From Candidatus Polarisedimenticolaceae bacterium (GTDB lineage: Bacteria > Acidobacteriota > Polarisedimenticolia > Polarisedimenticolales > DASRJG01), in assembly GCA_036275915.1 (NCBI GenBank), contig DASUCV010000009.1:1-64000 (forward strand): a DNA stretch of 64,000 nucleotides, given 5' to 3'. Below the pieces are notes generated by a model. That model worked only from the letters and a program-made list of their open reading frames with translations. It was not told the DNA's origin and ran no database searches. A program made the translations under genes and the position numbers. The number at the start of each line of letters is the position of its first letter. The stretch's first letter is position 1. Positions 24,357-31,677 of this stretch are shown piece by piece.

Positions 24357-24878
24357 GTGGTGGCCCCCCCTCTCGCGGACGAGGCCTCGCTTCTTGCCGC
24401 GGCCCGGGAGGGGGACCACGAAGCAGGACGCCTCCTGATGCGCGAGCACGGTCCCTCGATGGTGCGCACGGCCTGGGCGGTCCTCGGCCGCTACGGATCG
24501 CGCGATGCCGATGACGTGGTGCAGGAGGCGTTCCTGGCCGCGCTCACGACGCCGGCGCTTCCGTCGGGTGACGTCGGCGCGTGGCTGCGGTCGATCACGG
24601 CGCGGAAGGCCCTCGACGCCGCGCGCGCGACGAAACGACGGGGCGAGGGCGAGCTGGTCGACGTCCCGCGGGCCGATGCGGCGGGAGACGTCCTCGCGGT
24701 ACGTCAGGCGCTCGCGCGTCTCGCCCCCACGGACCGCGCGGTCATCGTGCTCGTCGATCTCGAGGGTCGATCGATGGCGGAAGCCGCCCTGAGCCTCGGC
24801 ATCACGAACGTCGCCGCGCGCCTGCGCGCCGTCCGCGCGCGGCGCAAGCTCGCGAAGATCCTGGAGCCGGCGCGATGA
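24357..24878 (+). CDS. ECF-type RNA polymerase sigma factor
   Basis: 173 residues from GTG. Region 2: LLMREHGPSMVRTAWAVLG, RDADDVVQEAFLAAL, GAWLRSITARKALDAARAT. Region 4: LARLAPTDRAVIVLVDLEGR, SMAEAALSLGITNVAARLRAVRARRKLAKIL. It lies 10 bases after the Spy-like gene and overlaps the following putative anti-sigma gene by ATGA; a membrane-anchored sensor follows. The order sigma / anti-sigma / anchored periplasmic sensor recalls cnrH-cnrY-cnrX. Confidence 0.92.
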   Translation: MVAPPLADEASLLAAAREGDHEAGRLLMREHGPSMVRTAWAVLGRYGSRDADDVVQEAFLAALTTPALPSGDVGAWLRSITARKALDAARATKRRGEGELVDVPRADAAGDVLAVRQALARLAPTDRAVIVLVDLEGRSMAEAALSLGITNVAARLRAVRARRKLAKILEPAR

Positions 24879-25192
24879 AGCGCGACGACGTCCGCCGCGC
24901 CTTCCGCTGGGCCGAGGGCGACGAGATCCCTCGGGTCGATCCGCTCGTCGATGCCGTCCCTTCGCTGATCGCCCGGGCGAGGAGCGCGCCCGCCGCTCCG
25001 GTCTCGTACTGGCCCGCGGTGCCGCGTCTCGCGACCATCACGGCACTCGCCGTCGTCGTCGCGGTCGCGCTCACGCTCACGAGCCGGAGCGAGACCTCGA
25101 GCACGTTCGAGCGCGTGATGATGGGAGGATCGGCGAGCACCGGCGATCTGCTCCTCGACGCCGTCCTCGGCGTGGGACGGAACGATGGCTGA
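24875..25192 (+). CDS. small single-pass membrane protein, putative anti-sigma factor
   Basis: 105 residues. The N-terminal cytoplasmic part (DDVRRAFRWAEGDEIPRVDP) leads to one transmembrane helix (ATITALAVVVAVALTLT, about 53-69) and a periplasmic tail of about 35 residues. It overlaps the sigma gene (ATGA) and the next gene (8 bases). Size and topology resemble CnrY-like anti-sigma factors. No zinc motif is present, so the assignment is positional. Confidence 0.7.
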   Translation: MKRDDVRRAFRWAEGDEIPRVDPLVDAVPSLIARARSAPAAPVSYWPAVPRLATITALAVVVAVALTLTSRSETSSTFERVMMGGSASTGDLLLDAVLGVGRNDG

Positions 25193-25574
25193 CGCGGCGC
25201 CGTCGCGGTCGTACGCCGTCGTCGTCGTGTTCGCCCTGGGGACGATCTTCGGCGCGGCGCTCACCGTGATCCTCCTCCATCTTCGCGGCGGCATGCCGAT
25301 GCCGTTCGGCCATCACGGCGGCGTGCACGGACCGCGCGCCGAAGCCGACGCGATGGTCGAGCACATGGAGCACGAGCTGGGCCTGAACGAGGCGCAGCGC
25401 GCTCGGATCAAGGAGATCCTGGACGACGCGCACGACAGGGTCCACCAGACTCTCGAAGAGACGCACAAGAAGATCCGCGCGCTCCTGACGCCCGAGCAGC
25501 AGGAGAAGTTCGACGCCATGCGACCGCCGGAATTGCCGTTCCCTCACCGCGGAGGGGCGCCGCCGCCTCCGTAG
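25185..25574 (+). CDS. membrane-anchored CnrX/ZraP-like periplasmic sensor
   Basis: 129 residues. An N-terminal anchor (YAVVVVFALGTIFGAALTVILL) is followed by a His/Met-rich segment (MPMPFGHHGGVHGPR) and a helical hairpin: MEHELGLNEAQRARIKEIL and RALLTPEQQEKFDAM, with the LTxEQ motif of the Spy/ZraP/CnrX heavy-metal-resistance family. CnrX senses nickel/cobalt and releases a sigma factor through CnrY. The operon order here matches that logic; the metal is unknown. The C-terminus is Pro-rich and overlaps the convergent gene. Confidence 0.8.
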   Translation: MADAAPSRSYAVVVVFALGTIFGAALTVILLHLRGGMPMPFGHHGGVHGPRAEADAMVEHMEHELGLNEAQRARIKEILDDAHDRVHQTLEETHKKIRALLTPEQQEKFDAMRPPELPFPHRGGAPPPP

Positions 25575-25963
25575 CGCTCCTGGAGCGGCGCGAGGATGTA
25601 GCCGTAGAGGAGGAGCGCCATACCGATGAGCATCGGGATCAGGCCGGCGAACTGAACGTCTTGATCGCGTGCGACGTTCATCAGAAAGACCCAGATGCCG
25701 ACCCCCGCGGCGAAGGTCACGAGTCCGCCGAGCCGCATCGCCTCGCGCCTCCGGCGGTCCGCGGCGCGCTCCTGCTCCTTGAACAGCTCGATCGCCGTGG
25801 TTCCTCCGGCTCCGGTCGTCTCGGCGAGCTTCTTCAACGTTTCGCTCCGGTAGTACGCCTCGCGCTCGCGCCTCCGGGCGTCGGTCCACGTCGTCACCGC
25901 GAGAAACCCGAACAAGGAGAAGCTCCCCGCAGCTACGATCAAGGCGATGGCTGAGCCATTCAT
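25544..25963 (-). CDS. three-helix membrane protein of unknown function
   Basis: 139 residues. One N-terminal helix (IALIVAAGSFSLFGFLAV), a charged cytoplasmic stretch (WTDARRREREAYYRSETLKKLAET), and two C-terminal helices (LVTFAAGVGIWVFLM; LIPMLIGMALLLYGYIL). This layout recalls DUF6249-type proteins that often sit beside ECF sigma genes. ATG at 25963 has GGAGAGCAGG in front. It is divergent from the third sigma gene. Confidence 0.75.
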   Translation of the reverse strand: MNGSAIALIVAAGSFSLFGFLAVTTWTDARRREREAYYRSETLKKLAETTGAGGTTAIELFKEQERAADRRRREAMRLGGLVTFAAGVGIWVFLMNVARDQDVQFAGLIPMLIGMALLLYGYILAPLQERYGGGGAPPR

Positions 25964-26021
25964 CCTGCTCTCCCTCCGCGGCACCCTCGCCGCTGACGGT
26001 GAGACGCCGCCGGGTGCCGTA

Positions 26022-26058
26022 CGGTTGCTTTTTTTGGCGTCGAAAGAAAACGCAACCG
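26022..26058. promoter_or_regulatory. inverted repeat in divergent sigma promoter region
   Basis: Arms CGGTTGC (26022-26028) and GCAACCG (26052-26058) are perfect, and the inner T7 run faces AAAGAAAA, so a long stem can form. It lies between the divergent membrane-protein gene and the sigma start at 26106. It may be an operator or a hairpin repeat; the AT-rich centre stands out from the GC-rich surroundings. Confidence 0.45.
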
Positions 26059-26105
26059 CGGAGCATGCCGGGACGTCCAACTCCGCGAGAGGGTGGGCCC
26101 GGAGC

Positions 26106-26651
26106 GTGGCCGATGAGGACGATCGTGACGCCGTGTCCCGCGTGCTCGCGGGAGAAGCCGGAGCGTTCGACGGCATCGTCCGCCAATGGCAGGGGCCGCT
26201 CGTGAGCCTCGCCTACCGCTTCACGCGCGATCGAGGCCGGGCCGAGGATCTGGCGCAGGAGGCGTTCCTCCGCGCCTACCGCGCCCTCGACCGCTACCGC
26301 GGCGACGCGAGGTTCTCGACTTGGCTCTTCGCGCTGGCGGTGAACCTCTACCGGTCGGAGATTCGGCGCGTCCCGCCGCCGACGGTCTCGCTCGACGACG
26401 TCCGTGAGCCGGCAGCCCCCGCCGCGGACGATGACGACAAGACCATCCATGCGGCGCTCCACGCGCTGCCACCGAAGTACCGCGACGTGCTTCTTCTCTA
26501 CTACTTCCACGAGATGGACGTCGCGAGTGCGGCGCGGAGCCTCGATCTTCCCGAAGGAACGGTGAAGGCCCGGCTCGCGCGCGGACGCGAGCTCCTCCGC
26601 CGCAAGCTCGACGCGCTCTCGCATGCGCCGCGCCTCGAGGAGGCCCGATGA
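26106..26651 (+). CDS. ECF-type RNA polymerase sigma factor
   Basis: 181 residues from GTG at 26106. Region 2: FDGIVRQWQGPLVSLAYRFT, RGRAEDLAQEAFLRAYRAL, FSTWLFALAVNLYRSEIRR. Region 4: LHALPPKYRDVLLLYYFHEM, DVASAARSLDLPEGTVKARLARGRELLRRKL. A longer frame from 25947 would run through the divergent gene's start and the inverted repeat, so the internal start is preferred; it remains uncertain. An ATGA overlap leads to the putative anti-sigma gene. Confidence 0.88.
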   Translation: MADEDDRDAVSRVLAGEAGAFDGIVRQWQGPLVSLAYRFTRDRGRAEDLAQEAFLRAYRALDRYRGDARFSTWLFALAVNLYRSEIRRVPPPTVSLDDVREPAAPAADDDDKTIHAALHALPPKYRDVLLLYYFHEMDVASAARSLDLPEGTVKARLARGRELLRRKLDALSHAPRLEEAR

Positions 26652-26968
26652 AGCCCGAAGAGATCGACCGCATTCTCGCGGAGAAGGACGATCTGGTCCC
26701 GTCCTCGGGATTCACCGACGCGGTGATGGACGCCGTGCGCCGCGAGGCGGCGACCCCTCCGCCGATCCCGTTCCCGTGGAAGCGTGCGTGGCCGGTCGTC
26801 GTCGCGGGCGCGGCGGCGCTCGCCCTCGTTCCCGCCGTCGTCGTGATCGAAGCGGCGGCACCGTCGCCTCTCCGGGTGCCTCCCGAACTCGGATGGATCG
26901 CGCTCGCCGCGGCCGTCACCCTCGTCTCGATCGGCTTCTCCTGGCGCGCTGCTAAACTCCGGGGGTGA
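26648..26968 (+). CDS. small membrane protein, putative anti-sigma factor
   Basis: 106 residues. A cytoplasmic start (EEIDRILAEKDDLVPSSGFTDAVMDAVRREA) precedes two hydrophobic helices (AWPVVVAGAAALALVPAVVV and GWIALAAAVTLVSIGFS). The N-terminal 'I..il..kddl..SsgF...VM.AVr.ea' pattern is common in proteins encoded after ECF sigma genes. ATGA overlap with the sigma gene supports co-translation. Confidence 0.72.
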   Translation: MKPEEIDRILAEKDDLVPSSGFTDAVMDAVRREAATPPPIPFPWKRAWPVVVAGAAALALVPAVVVIEAAAPSPLRVPPELGWIALAAAVTLVSIGFSWRAAKLRG

Positions 26969-27042
26969 TCGGCACCCGGGTGGGGGTCTACGAAGTCGCC
27001 GACGACGAGTCCGACATTTGGATGGCGACGCTCGGGGAATGA
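26965..27042 (+). pseudogene. 25-codon mini-ORF resembling a Ser/Thr kinase N-terminus
   Basis: GTG at 26965 overlaps the previous stop and the TGA at 27040-27042 overlaps the hydrolase start (ATGA). The peptide begins VIGTRVGVYEVA, very like the usual first residues of Hanks-type kinases in such genomes (compare GEKVGPYDVVAPLG at 55808), then switches to DDESDIWMATLGE and stops. It may be a remnant of a kinase-propeller gene after internal deletion, or a coupling leader peptide. Confidence 0.4.
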
Positions 27043-27932
27043 GCCGGATCGTCAGTAAGCGCTTCCTTCTGGCGTTGCTGCTCGCGGGCGTCGCGGCCGC
27101 GGCCGGCGTCGTCCTCATCGAAGGCAACACTCTCGCCGGCCCGTCCCAGCGCGAGATCGGCTCCGCTCCGCCGAGCCTCCATGCCGAGACCGTCTCGTTT
27201 CCGAGCAAATCCGGCGCGACGCTGAAGGGCTGGCTTGCGCCCGGCACTCCGGGCAAGGGTGCCGTCCTCCTCATGCACGGAATCCACGCCGACCGGACTT
27301 CGATGCTGCCGCGCGCGCTCTTCCTCTCGAAGGCCGGCTACGGCGTGCTCCTCTTCGACTTCCAGGCCAACGGCGAGAGCATCGGTGCGCGCCAGACGTT
27401 CGGTCATCTCGAGAGCCTCGATGCGCGCTCGGCCCTGGAGTACTTGCGATCGAGGCTGCCGAACGAGCGCGTCGGTGTCATCGGCACCTCGCTCGGCGGG
27501 GCGGCCGCGCTCGTCGGTCCGGAGCCGCTCGACGTACAAGCGATGGTGCTCGAGGCCGTCTATCCGACGATCGAAGAAGCCACCGCCAATCGCATCGCCA
27601 TCCGCTTGGGACTGACGGCGGCGCGTCTCGCGGCGCCGGTGCTCTTGAGCCAGCTCCGCTTCAGAACCGGAGCGACCGCCGACGAGCTTCGACCCATCGA
27701 CCGGATCGCGAGCGTTCGCGCCCCCGTGTTCGTCATCGCCGGTGGCGCCGACCTCTACACGACCGCGGCCGAGTCCCGGCGCTTGTTCCAAGCCGCTCAC
27801 GAGCCGAAGGAGTATTGGGAGCTGGCCGGCGCCGGCCATCAAGACTTCCACGCGTTCGCGCGCGCGGAGTACGAGAGACGAGTGCTCGAGTTCCTGCAGC
27901 GCAACCTTCGCGACGGAGCAGGCGCGCCGTAG
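27039..27932 (+). CDS. alpha/beta hydrolase with N-terminal membrane anchor
   Basis: 297 residues. The N-terminal helix (FLLALLLAGVAAAAGVVLI) is a signal anchor. The fold shows LLMHGIHADRTSM (oxyanion loop), LFDFQANGESIG, the nucleophile elbow GVIGTSLGGAAAL (Ser151), a likely Asp in IAGGADLYT and His in AGAGHQDFH. This is the DUF1749/'BAAT-like' type of serine hydrolase, substrate unknown. The ATG at 27039 is preferred over an upstream TTG. It overlaps a 25-codon mini-ORF and lies downstream of the third sigma module. Confidence 0.85.
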   Translation: MSRIVSKRFLLALLLAGVAAAAGVVLIEGNTLAGPSQREIGSAPPSLHAETVSFPSKSGATLKGWLAPGTPGKGAVLLMHGIHADRTSMLPRALFLSKAGYGVLLFDFQANGESIGARQTFGHLESLDARSALEYLRSRLPNERVGVIGTSLGGAAALVGPEPLDVQAMVLEAVYPTIEEATANRIAIRLGLTAARLAAPVLLSQLRFRTGATADELRPIDRIASVRAPVFVIAGGADLYTTAAESRRLFQAAHEPKEYWELAGAGHQDFHAFARAEYERRVLEFLQRNLRDGAGAP

Positions 27933-27936
27933 CCTT

Positions 27937-27942
27937 TATACT
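27937..27942 (+). promoter_or_regulatory. candidate -10 box TATACT for a leaderless transcript
   Basis: TATACT ends six bases before the ATG at 27949, directly after the hydrolase stop. No Shine-Dalgarno fits in the gap, so the message would start at or near the A of the ATG. Confidence 0.5.
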
Positions 27943-27948
27943 GCTCGC

Positions 27949-28569
27949 ATGCCGCGCGACAAGCGGACACCTTCGAGTCCCAAGAACCTCCTCGAAGCGA
28001 GCCGTTTTCTCATGAGACAGGGAGATGTCTACGACGCGCTACGCCGTCTCGCGGAGCGTCTGCGCGACGAAGGGCTGGACTACGCGGTGGTCGGAGGAAT
28101 GGCGGTGGTCGAGCACGGGTCGAGACGTACCACCGAAGACATCGACATCTTGATGCGCCCCGAAACGCTCGAGGCCTTTCGCGAGCGTTGCCTCGGCCGC
28201 GGGTACTTGCCGGCGTTCGCCGGAGCGAAGCGTGCCTTCAAAGACACCGCCACCGGCGTTCGCATCGAAGTACTGGTCACGGGCGAGTATCCCGGTGACG
28301 GAAAACCCAAACCTGTTTCATTCCCGGATCCATCGAAGGTCTCGACCCAAGGTGACGATTTCAGGTTCATCAATCTCGAGACCCTCTTGAACCTCAAGCT
28401 CGCCTCCGGCATGAGCGCACCGCATCGCCTTCGCGATCTCGCCGACGTGCAAGACCTGATCGGGAGGACGCGGTTGTCGCGCGACCTCGGCGACAGCCTC
28501 GATCCCAGCGTCCGTGACGAGTACCGCCGCCTCTGGGACGCTGTGGCGGCCGGAGAGAGACAGCCCTGA
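27949..28569 (+). CDS. nucleotidyltransferase-fold protein (AbiEii/MNT-like)
   Basis: 206 residues. The central motif YAVVGGMAVVEHGSRRTTEDIDILM holds the G-G and D-x-D features of the nucleotidyltransferase superfamily (DUF6036/AbiEii-type), followed by VRIEVLVTGEYPGDGKP and INLETLLNLKLASG, HRLRDLADVQDLI near the C-terminus. Such proteins can be antitoxin/toxin partners, but no second toxin-antitoxin gene is adjacent. Start ATG is preceded by TATACT at six bases and no Shine-Dalgarno. Its substrate is unknown. Confidence 0.82.
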   Translation: MPRDKRTPSSPKNLLEASRFLMRQGDVYDALRRLAERLRDEGLDYAVVGGMAVVEHGSRRTTEDIDILMRPETLEAFRERCLGRGYLPAFAGAKRAFKDTATGVRIEVLVTGEYPGDGKPKPVSFPDPSKVSTQGDDFRFINLETLLNLKLASGMSAPHRLRDLADVQDLIGRTRLSRDLGDSLDPSVRDEYRRLWDAVAAGERQP

Positions 28570-28692
28570 TTCGTCACGACGCTGGGTGCCACGTTTCCGC
28601 GGCGAGCGCGAGCGCCGAAAATTCGTCCTGGGTCTTGACTCGCCCTTTGATTTGGCGAGACCATCCCGGATTCTCGGTGGGGGTCGGGTTCC

Positions 28693-29469
28693 ATGGTCAT
28701 TCTGGGGGATCCAGCGCGCTTCGTCTCGTTCCTCGTCGCCGCGCTGATGCTCACGCTTCTCGCCGGCCTGATCTGGCGACAGCTCGCCCGGCGGAAGACG
28801 CCGCCCCGGGACCCGGTGAGGCTTCACCGCTGGTTCCGCGGCTACCACTACGACTGGGCGACGGGGACCGTGGTCGACGTGTCCCACATCAGCCACCGCC
28901 AGCGCGAGCTCGCGATCGTTGGTAACACCGGCCAGGGCATCGCGCTGAGCCGCGCCTATGCCGGCGACGTGATCACCGTCGTCGAGGAGGTCACGCTGCT
29001 CTTCGACGGCGGTCAGCACGACATCAGGGTCTCGTTCACCGACGACGAACACGACGCGACGACGTTGCCGGTGTTCCAGGGGTGCGAAGGGCATCGCGTC
29101 ACGGCGCTCTGGCGGCGGCACAAGGACGCCGCCCACGGCGAGTACGTGGTCTTCCGCGACTGGACGACCGGCCGGAATCTCGATCATCCGGCCGCATCGC
29201 CGTACATCCATCATTCGGATGCGCCGATCTTCTCCGTCGTGCCGGTGGTCGTCCTCGGCTGGATCGTGGGCGTGTGGACGAACCTGCCGTTCGCCCACGG
29301 CATCGTCCGCGATGTCCTCTTTGCGGCGGCGTTCGGTCTTCTCTGGTTCGCGATCCAGTTCCTGATCGGCACGATCGACCGCGGCCGCTCGGTCGAGCAG
29401 CTCTCCCGGGCGCTCCATGTCATCGGCGCCAGGGACGCAGCGCCCGAGAACCCCAACGCCGCCCCGTGA
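28693..29469 (+). CDS. membrane protein of unknown function
   Basis: 258 residues. One N-terminal helix (FVSFLVAALMLTLLAGLIW), a soluble middle (WFRGYHYDWATGTVVDVSHI, VFQGCEGHRVTALWRRH) and two C-terminal helices (FSVVPVVVLGWIVGVWTNL; VLFAAAFGLLWFAIQFLIG). The middle part has the flavour of DUF3592-like beta modules but I do not recognise it. The gene stands alone, 17 bases before the PP2C gene. Confidence 0.72.
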   Translation: MVILGDPARFVSFLVAALMLTLLAGLIWRQLARRKTPPRDPVRLHRWFRGYHYDWATGTVVDVSHISHRQRELAIVGNTGQGIALSRAYAGDVITVVEEVTLLFDGGQHDIRVSFTDDEHDATTLPVFQGCEGHRVTALWRRHKDAAHGEYVVFRDWTTGRNLDHPAASPYIHHSDAPIFSVVPVVVLGWIVGVWTNLPFAHGIVRDVLFAAAFGLLWFAIQFLIGTIDRGRSVEQLSRALHVIGARDAAPENPNAAP

Positions 29470-29474
29470 CGTGG

Positions 29475-29480
29475 TAGTCT
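29475..29480 (+). promoter_or_regulatory. candidate -10 box TAGTCT for a leaderless transcript
   Basis: TAGTCT ends six bases before the ATG at 29487 and follows the previous stop by five bases. The gap CGGCTC has no Shine-Dalgarno. Confidence 0.45.
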
Positions 29481-29486
29481 CGGCTC

Positions 29487-30407
29487 ATGTCCGACCCGTC
29501 CGATCAGGACACGATTCCGCCGCCGCTCCGGTCGACCGCGCTCGGGCACGACGAGGTCTGGCCGCCGAAGCCGCTCGACATCGTGCAGGTCGACGCGTTC
29601 GGGATAACCGACCAGGGTAAGGTTCGCCAGGACAACCAGGACCACTTCTACCTCGGTCAGATCGGGCGCTTTTCGCGTGTTCTCGCCACCTCGCTCCCGC
29701 CGGGAGAGCTGCCCGAGCGGATGGAGCAGGCGAACCACGTGGCCGTCGTCGCCGACGGGATGGGCGGTCACAAGGGGGGCGAGGTCGCGAGCCGCACTGC
29801 GATCATCGTCTTCTTCCACCTCCTCTTCGACACGACCGATTGGGTCCTCCGCGTCGACGACAAGAGCGCGCAGCGCATCCTCGACCGCGCCGGCCAGCGC
29901 TACCGGAGCCTCGACGAGCTGCTCGACGAACGCGCCCGCATCGATCCCAACCTCCAGGGGATGGGAACGACGATGACGCTGACCTACAGCATCGGCTACG
30001 ACCTCTTCCTCGCGCACTGCGGCGACTCGCGTGCTTACCTGTGCCGCAGCGGCAGGCTCGAGCAGCTCACGCGCGACCACACGCGCGTCCAGGAGATGGT
30101 CGATCTCGGCGTCATGTCGCGCGAGGAGGCGGCGACGCACAAGCTGCGGAACGTGCTGACGAACGTGCTCGGCGGCGGCGTCCCGCTGACGGACGTCGAT
30201 CTCCACCGCGTGAAGCTCGCCCCCGGCGACGCCGTCCTCCTGTGCTCAGACGGCCTCTACGACGTCGTCAAGGACGAGGAGATCGCCTCGATTCTCTCGA
30301 CCGTGCACTCCGCGCAGGCCGCGTGCCGCGCGCTGATCGACCTCGCCCTCGACCGCAACGCGCCCGACAACGTCACCGTCGTCGTGTCGAGGTACGCGGC
30401 GCGCTAA
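29487..30407 (+). CDS. PP2C-family serine/threonine phosphatase
   Basis: 306 residues. The PPM motifs are in order: GKVRQDNQDHFYL (motif 1 Asp), VAVVADGMGGHKGGEVAS (motif 2, metal-binding DGMGG), GMGTTMTLTYSIG, HCGDSRAYLCRSG, LTRDHTRVQEMV, VLTNVLGGG, VLLCSDGLYDVV and APDNVTVVV (motif 11 Asp-Asn). It would dephosphorylate targets of the Hanks-type kinases found elsewhere in the window. Soluble, no membrane segment. The stop overlaps that of the convergent monooxygenase-like gene. Confidence 0.93.
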   Translation: MSDPSDQDTIPPPLRSTALGHDEVWPPKPLDIVQVDAFGITDQGKVRQDNQDHFYLGQIGRFSRVLATSLPPGELPERMEQANHVAVVADGMGGHKGGEVASRTAIIVFFHLLFDTTDWVLRVDDKSAQRILDRAGQRYRSLDELLDERARIDPNLQGMGTTMTLTYSIGYDLFLAHCGDSRAYLCRSGRLEQLTRDHTRVQEMVDLGVMSREEAATHKLRNVLTNVLGGGVPLTDVDLHRVKLAPGDAVLLCSDGLYDVVKDEEIASILSTVHSAQAACRALIDLALDRNAPDNVTVVVSRYAAR

Positions 30408-30730
30408 CGGTTCGCGTCGACCTGCCTGTACTCGATGAACTCCACCGGCTGCACGCAGTTGGGATAGAGAATGCCGGCGAACTTCTTCACGGCAGCGGAT
30501 TCGCCGTGCACGCGGTTCGCCTCTTCGTCACGCCACACGAAGAGGTGGACGAAGCGCGTCGGATGCTCGGTCTCCTGCCATACCTCGTAGCGCAGCGCGC
30601 CGGGCTCGTTCGCGCGCACGTAGGCCACGAACTCGTGAATCGCCGCGAGGCATTCATCGAGCGCCTCGGGACGCACCTCGTAGCGGGCCAGCTCGTGGAT
30701 CTCGCCGGGGTTGCCTCGGATGGTGGTCAT
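30404..30730 (-). CDS. antibiotic biosynthesis monooxygenase (ABM) family protein
   Basis: 108 residues, a single dimeric ferredoxin-like ABM fold: IHELARYEVRPEALDECLAAI, YVRANEPGALRYEVWQETEH, PTRFVHLFVWRDEEANRVHG, and FIEYRQVDANR at the end. Family members are small quinol or haem-related oxygenases or scavengers of reactive compounds. The start ATG at 30730 has CATACT six bases upstream and no Shine-Dalgarno. Substrate unknown. Confidence 0.85.
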   Translation of the reverse strand: MTTIRGNPGEIHELARYEVRPEALDECLAAIHEFVAYVRANEPGALRYEVWQETEHPTRFVHLFVWRDEEANRVHGESAAVKKFAGILYPNCVQPVEFIEYRQVDANR

Positions 30731-30736
30731 GGGGCG

Positions 30737-30742
30737 AGTATG
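30737..30742 (-). promoter_or_regulatory. candidate -10 box CATACT for a leaderless transcript
   Basis: On the minus strand CATACT is separated by six bases (CGCCCC) from the ATG at 30730, matching the spacing at four plus-strand genes. Confidence 0.42.
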
Positions 30743-30807
30743 ACGGAAGATCAGGCCTGCTTGCTCCGGTAAATGACCCAGATCGCGAGCGAGGCAAGGT
30801 GGCGCGG

Positions 30808-31677
30808 TTACGGCATCGACGGGCGCTTGCGCACGAAGTCGCGGACGATCTTCATCGTGCGGTCGCCGGGCTCGGAGAACTTTCGGATCGCAGTCATGTG
30901 CGTCAGGCCGGGAAGGACGCGGTACTCCGCGCCGTTGCCGAGGGCGCGCGTGTCGTCGACGAACTTCTTGTTCGTCATCAGAACCGGCGGCTGCTCCTGC
31001 TCGGCCTCCGCGATCAGAAAGAGATACGGCGGAAGACCGGCGTGGAGATGGCGGATCGGCCAGTGATCGAGGTAGGCATCGAGGCTCCCGAACATCGCGT
31101 TGTCGGGGTCCTTCTTGAACGCCGCCTCGACACGCGGCCGGCCGTGCTGCTGGATCGCCTTGTCCAGCTCGTCGTCCCACATGATCGACCCCATGGCGAT
31201 GACGCCGCCGAGCTCCTTCGCGTCGATCCTGTGCGCGCCGAGCCACCGCGCCTCGGCGGCGACGAGGGCGACGAGCATCGCGCCCGAGCTGTGGCCCATG
31301 AGGAAGATCTTGCGCGGGTCGCCGTCGCGCTCCTCGATGTGCGCCTTCACCCACGCGACCGCGGAGGCGACGTCTTCCGCGGGCGCCGGCCACGCCGCCT
31401 TCGGCGCCAACCGGTAGTTCACGCTCGTGCACCCGATCCCCTCCGCGACGAGCGCCGGGCAGACTTTCCCGTAGTCGTCGTCTTGCTTGTCGCCGCTCGA
31501 CAGACTCCCGCCGTGGACGAAGACGACGGTCGCAAACGCCTTCGCCTCCGGGGTCTCGAGGTCGAGCGTTTGAAGGGGATCGTGCCCGTACGCGACGTCG
31601 CGCTCGATGTGCGTGAACGGCGCCGCATGGGCGGCGGCCGCCACGAGAGCGACGACGGCGAGCCCGGGGATCCTCAC
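30808..31677 (-). CDS. exported alpha/beta hydrolase (carboxylesterase-like)
   Basis: 289 residues from a GTG that overlaps the stop of the antiporter gene (GTGA). Signal peptide VRIPGLAVVALVAAAAHAA. Motifs: VVFVHGGSLSSGDKQD (HGG oxyanion hole), VNYRLAPKAAWPAPAEDV, the nucleophile elbow FLMGHSSGAMLVAL, and late His in LPGLTHMTAI. This is the alpha/beta-hydrolase-3/kynurenine-formamidase-like class of periplasmic esterases. Substrate unknown. Confidence 0.87.
   Translation of the reverse strand: MRIPGLAVVALVAAAAHAAPFTHIERDVAYGHDPLQTLDLETPEAKAFATVVFVHGGSLSSGDKQDDDYGKVCPALVAEGIGCTSVNYRLAPKAAWPAPAEDVASAVAWVKAHIEERDGDPRKIFLMGHSSGAMLVALVAAEARWLGAHRIDAKELGGVIAMGSIMWDDELDKAIQQHGRPRVEAAFKKDPDNAMFGSLDAYLDHWPIRHLHAGLPPYLFLIAEAEQEQPPVLMTNKKFVDDTRALGNGAEYRVLPGLTHMTAIRKFSEPGDRTMKIVRDFVRKRPSMP

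Noticed and set aside
25947-26105. Longer N-terminus for the third ECF sigma factor
   Set aside because: It would overlap the divergent gene's start and run through the inverted repeat, and it does not look like sigma sequence.
27949-28569. Two-gene toxin-antitoxin system
   Set aside because: Only one nucleotidyltransferase-like gene is present; no small partner gene adjoins it.
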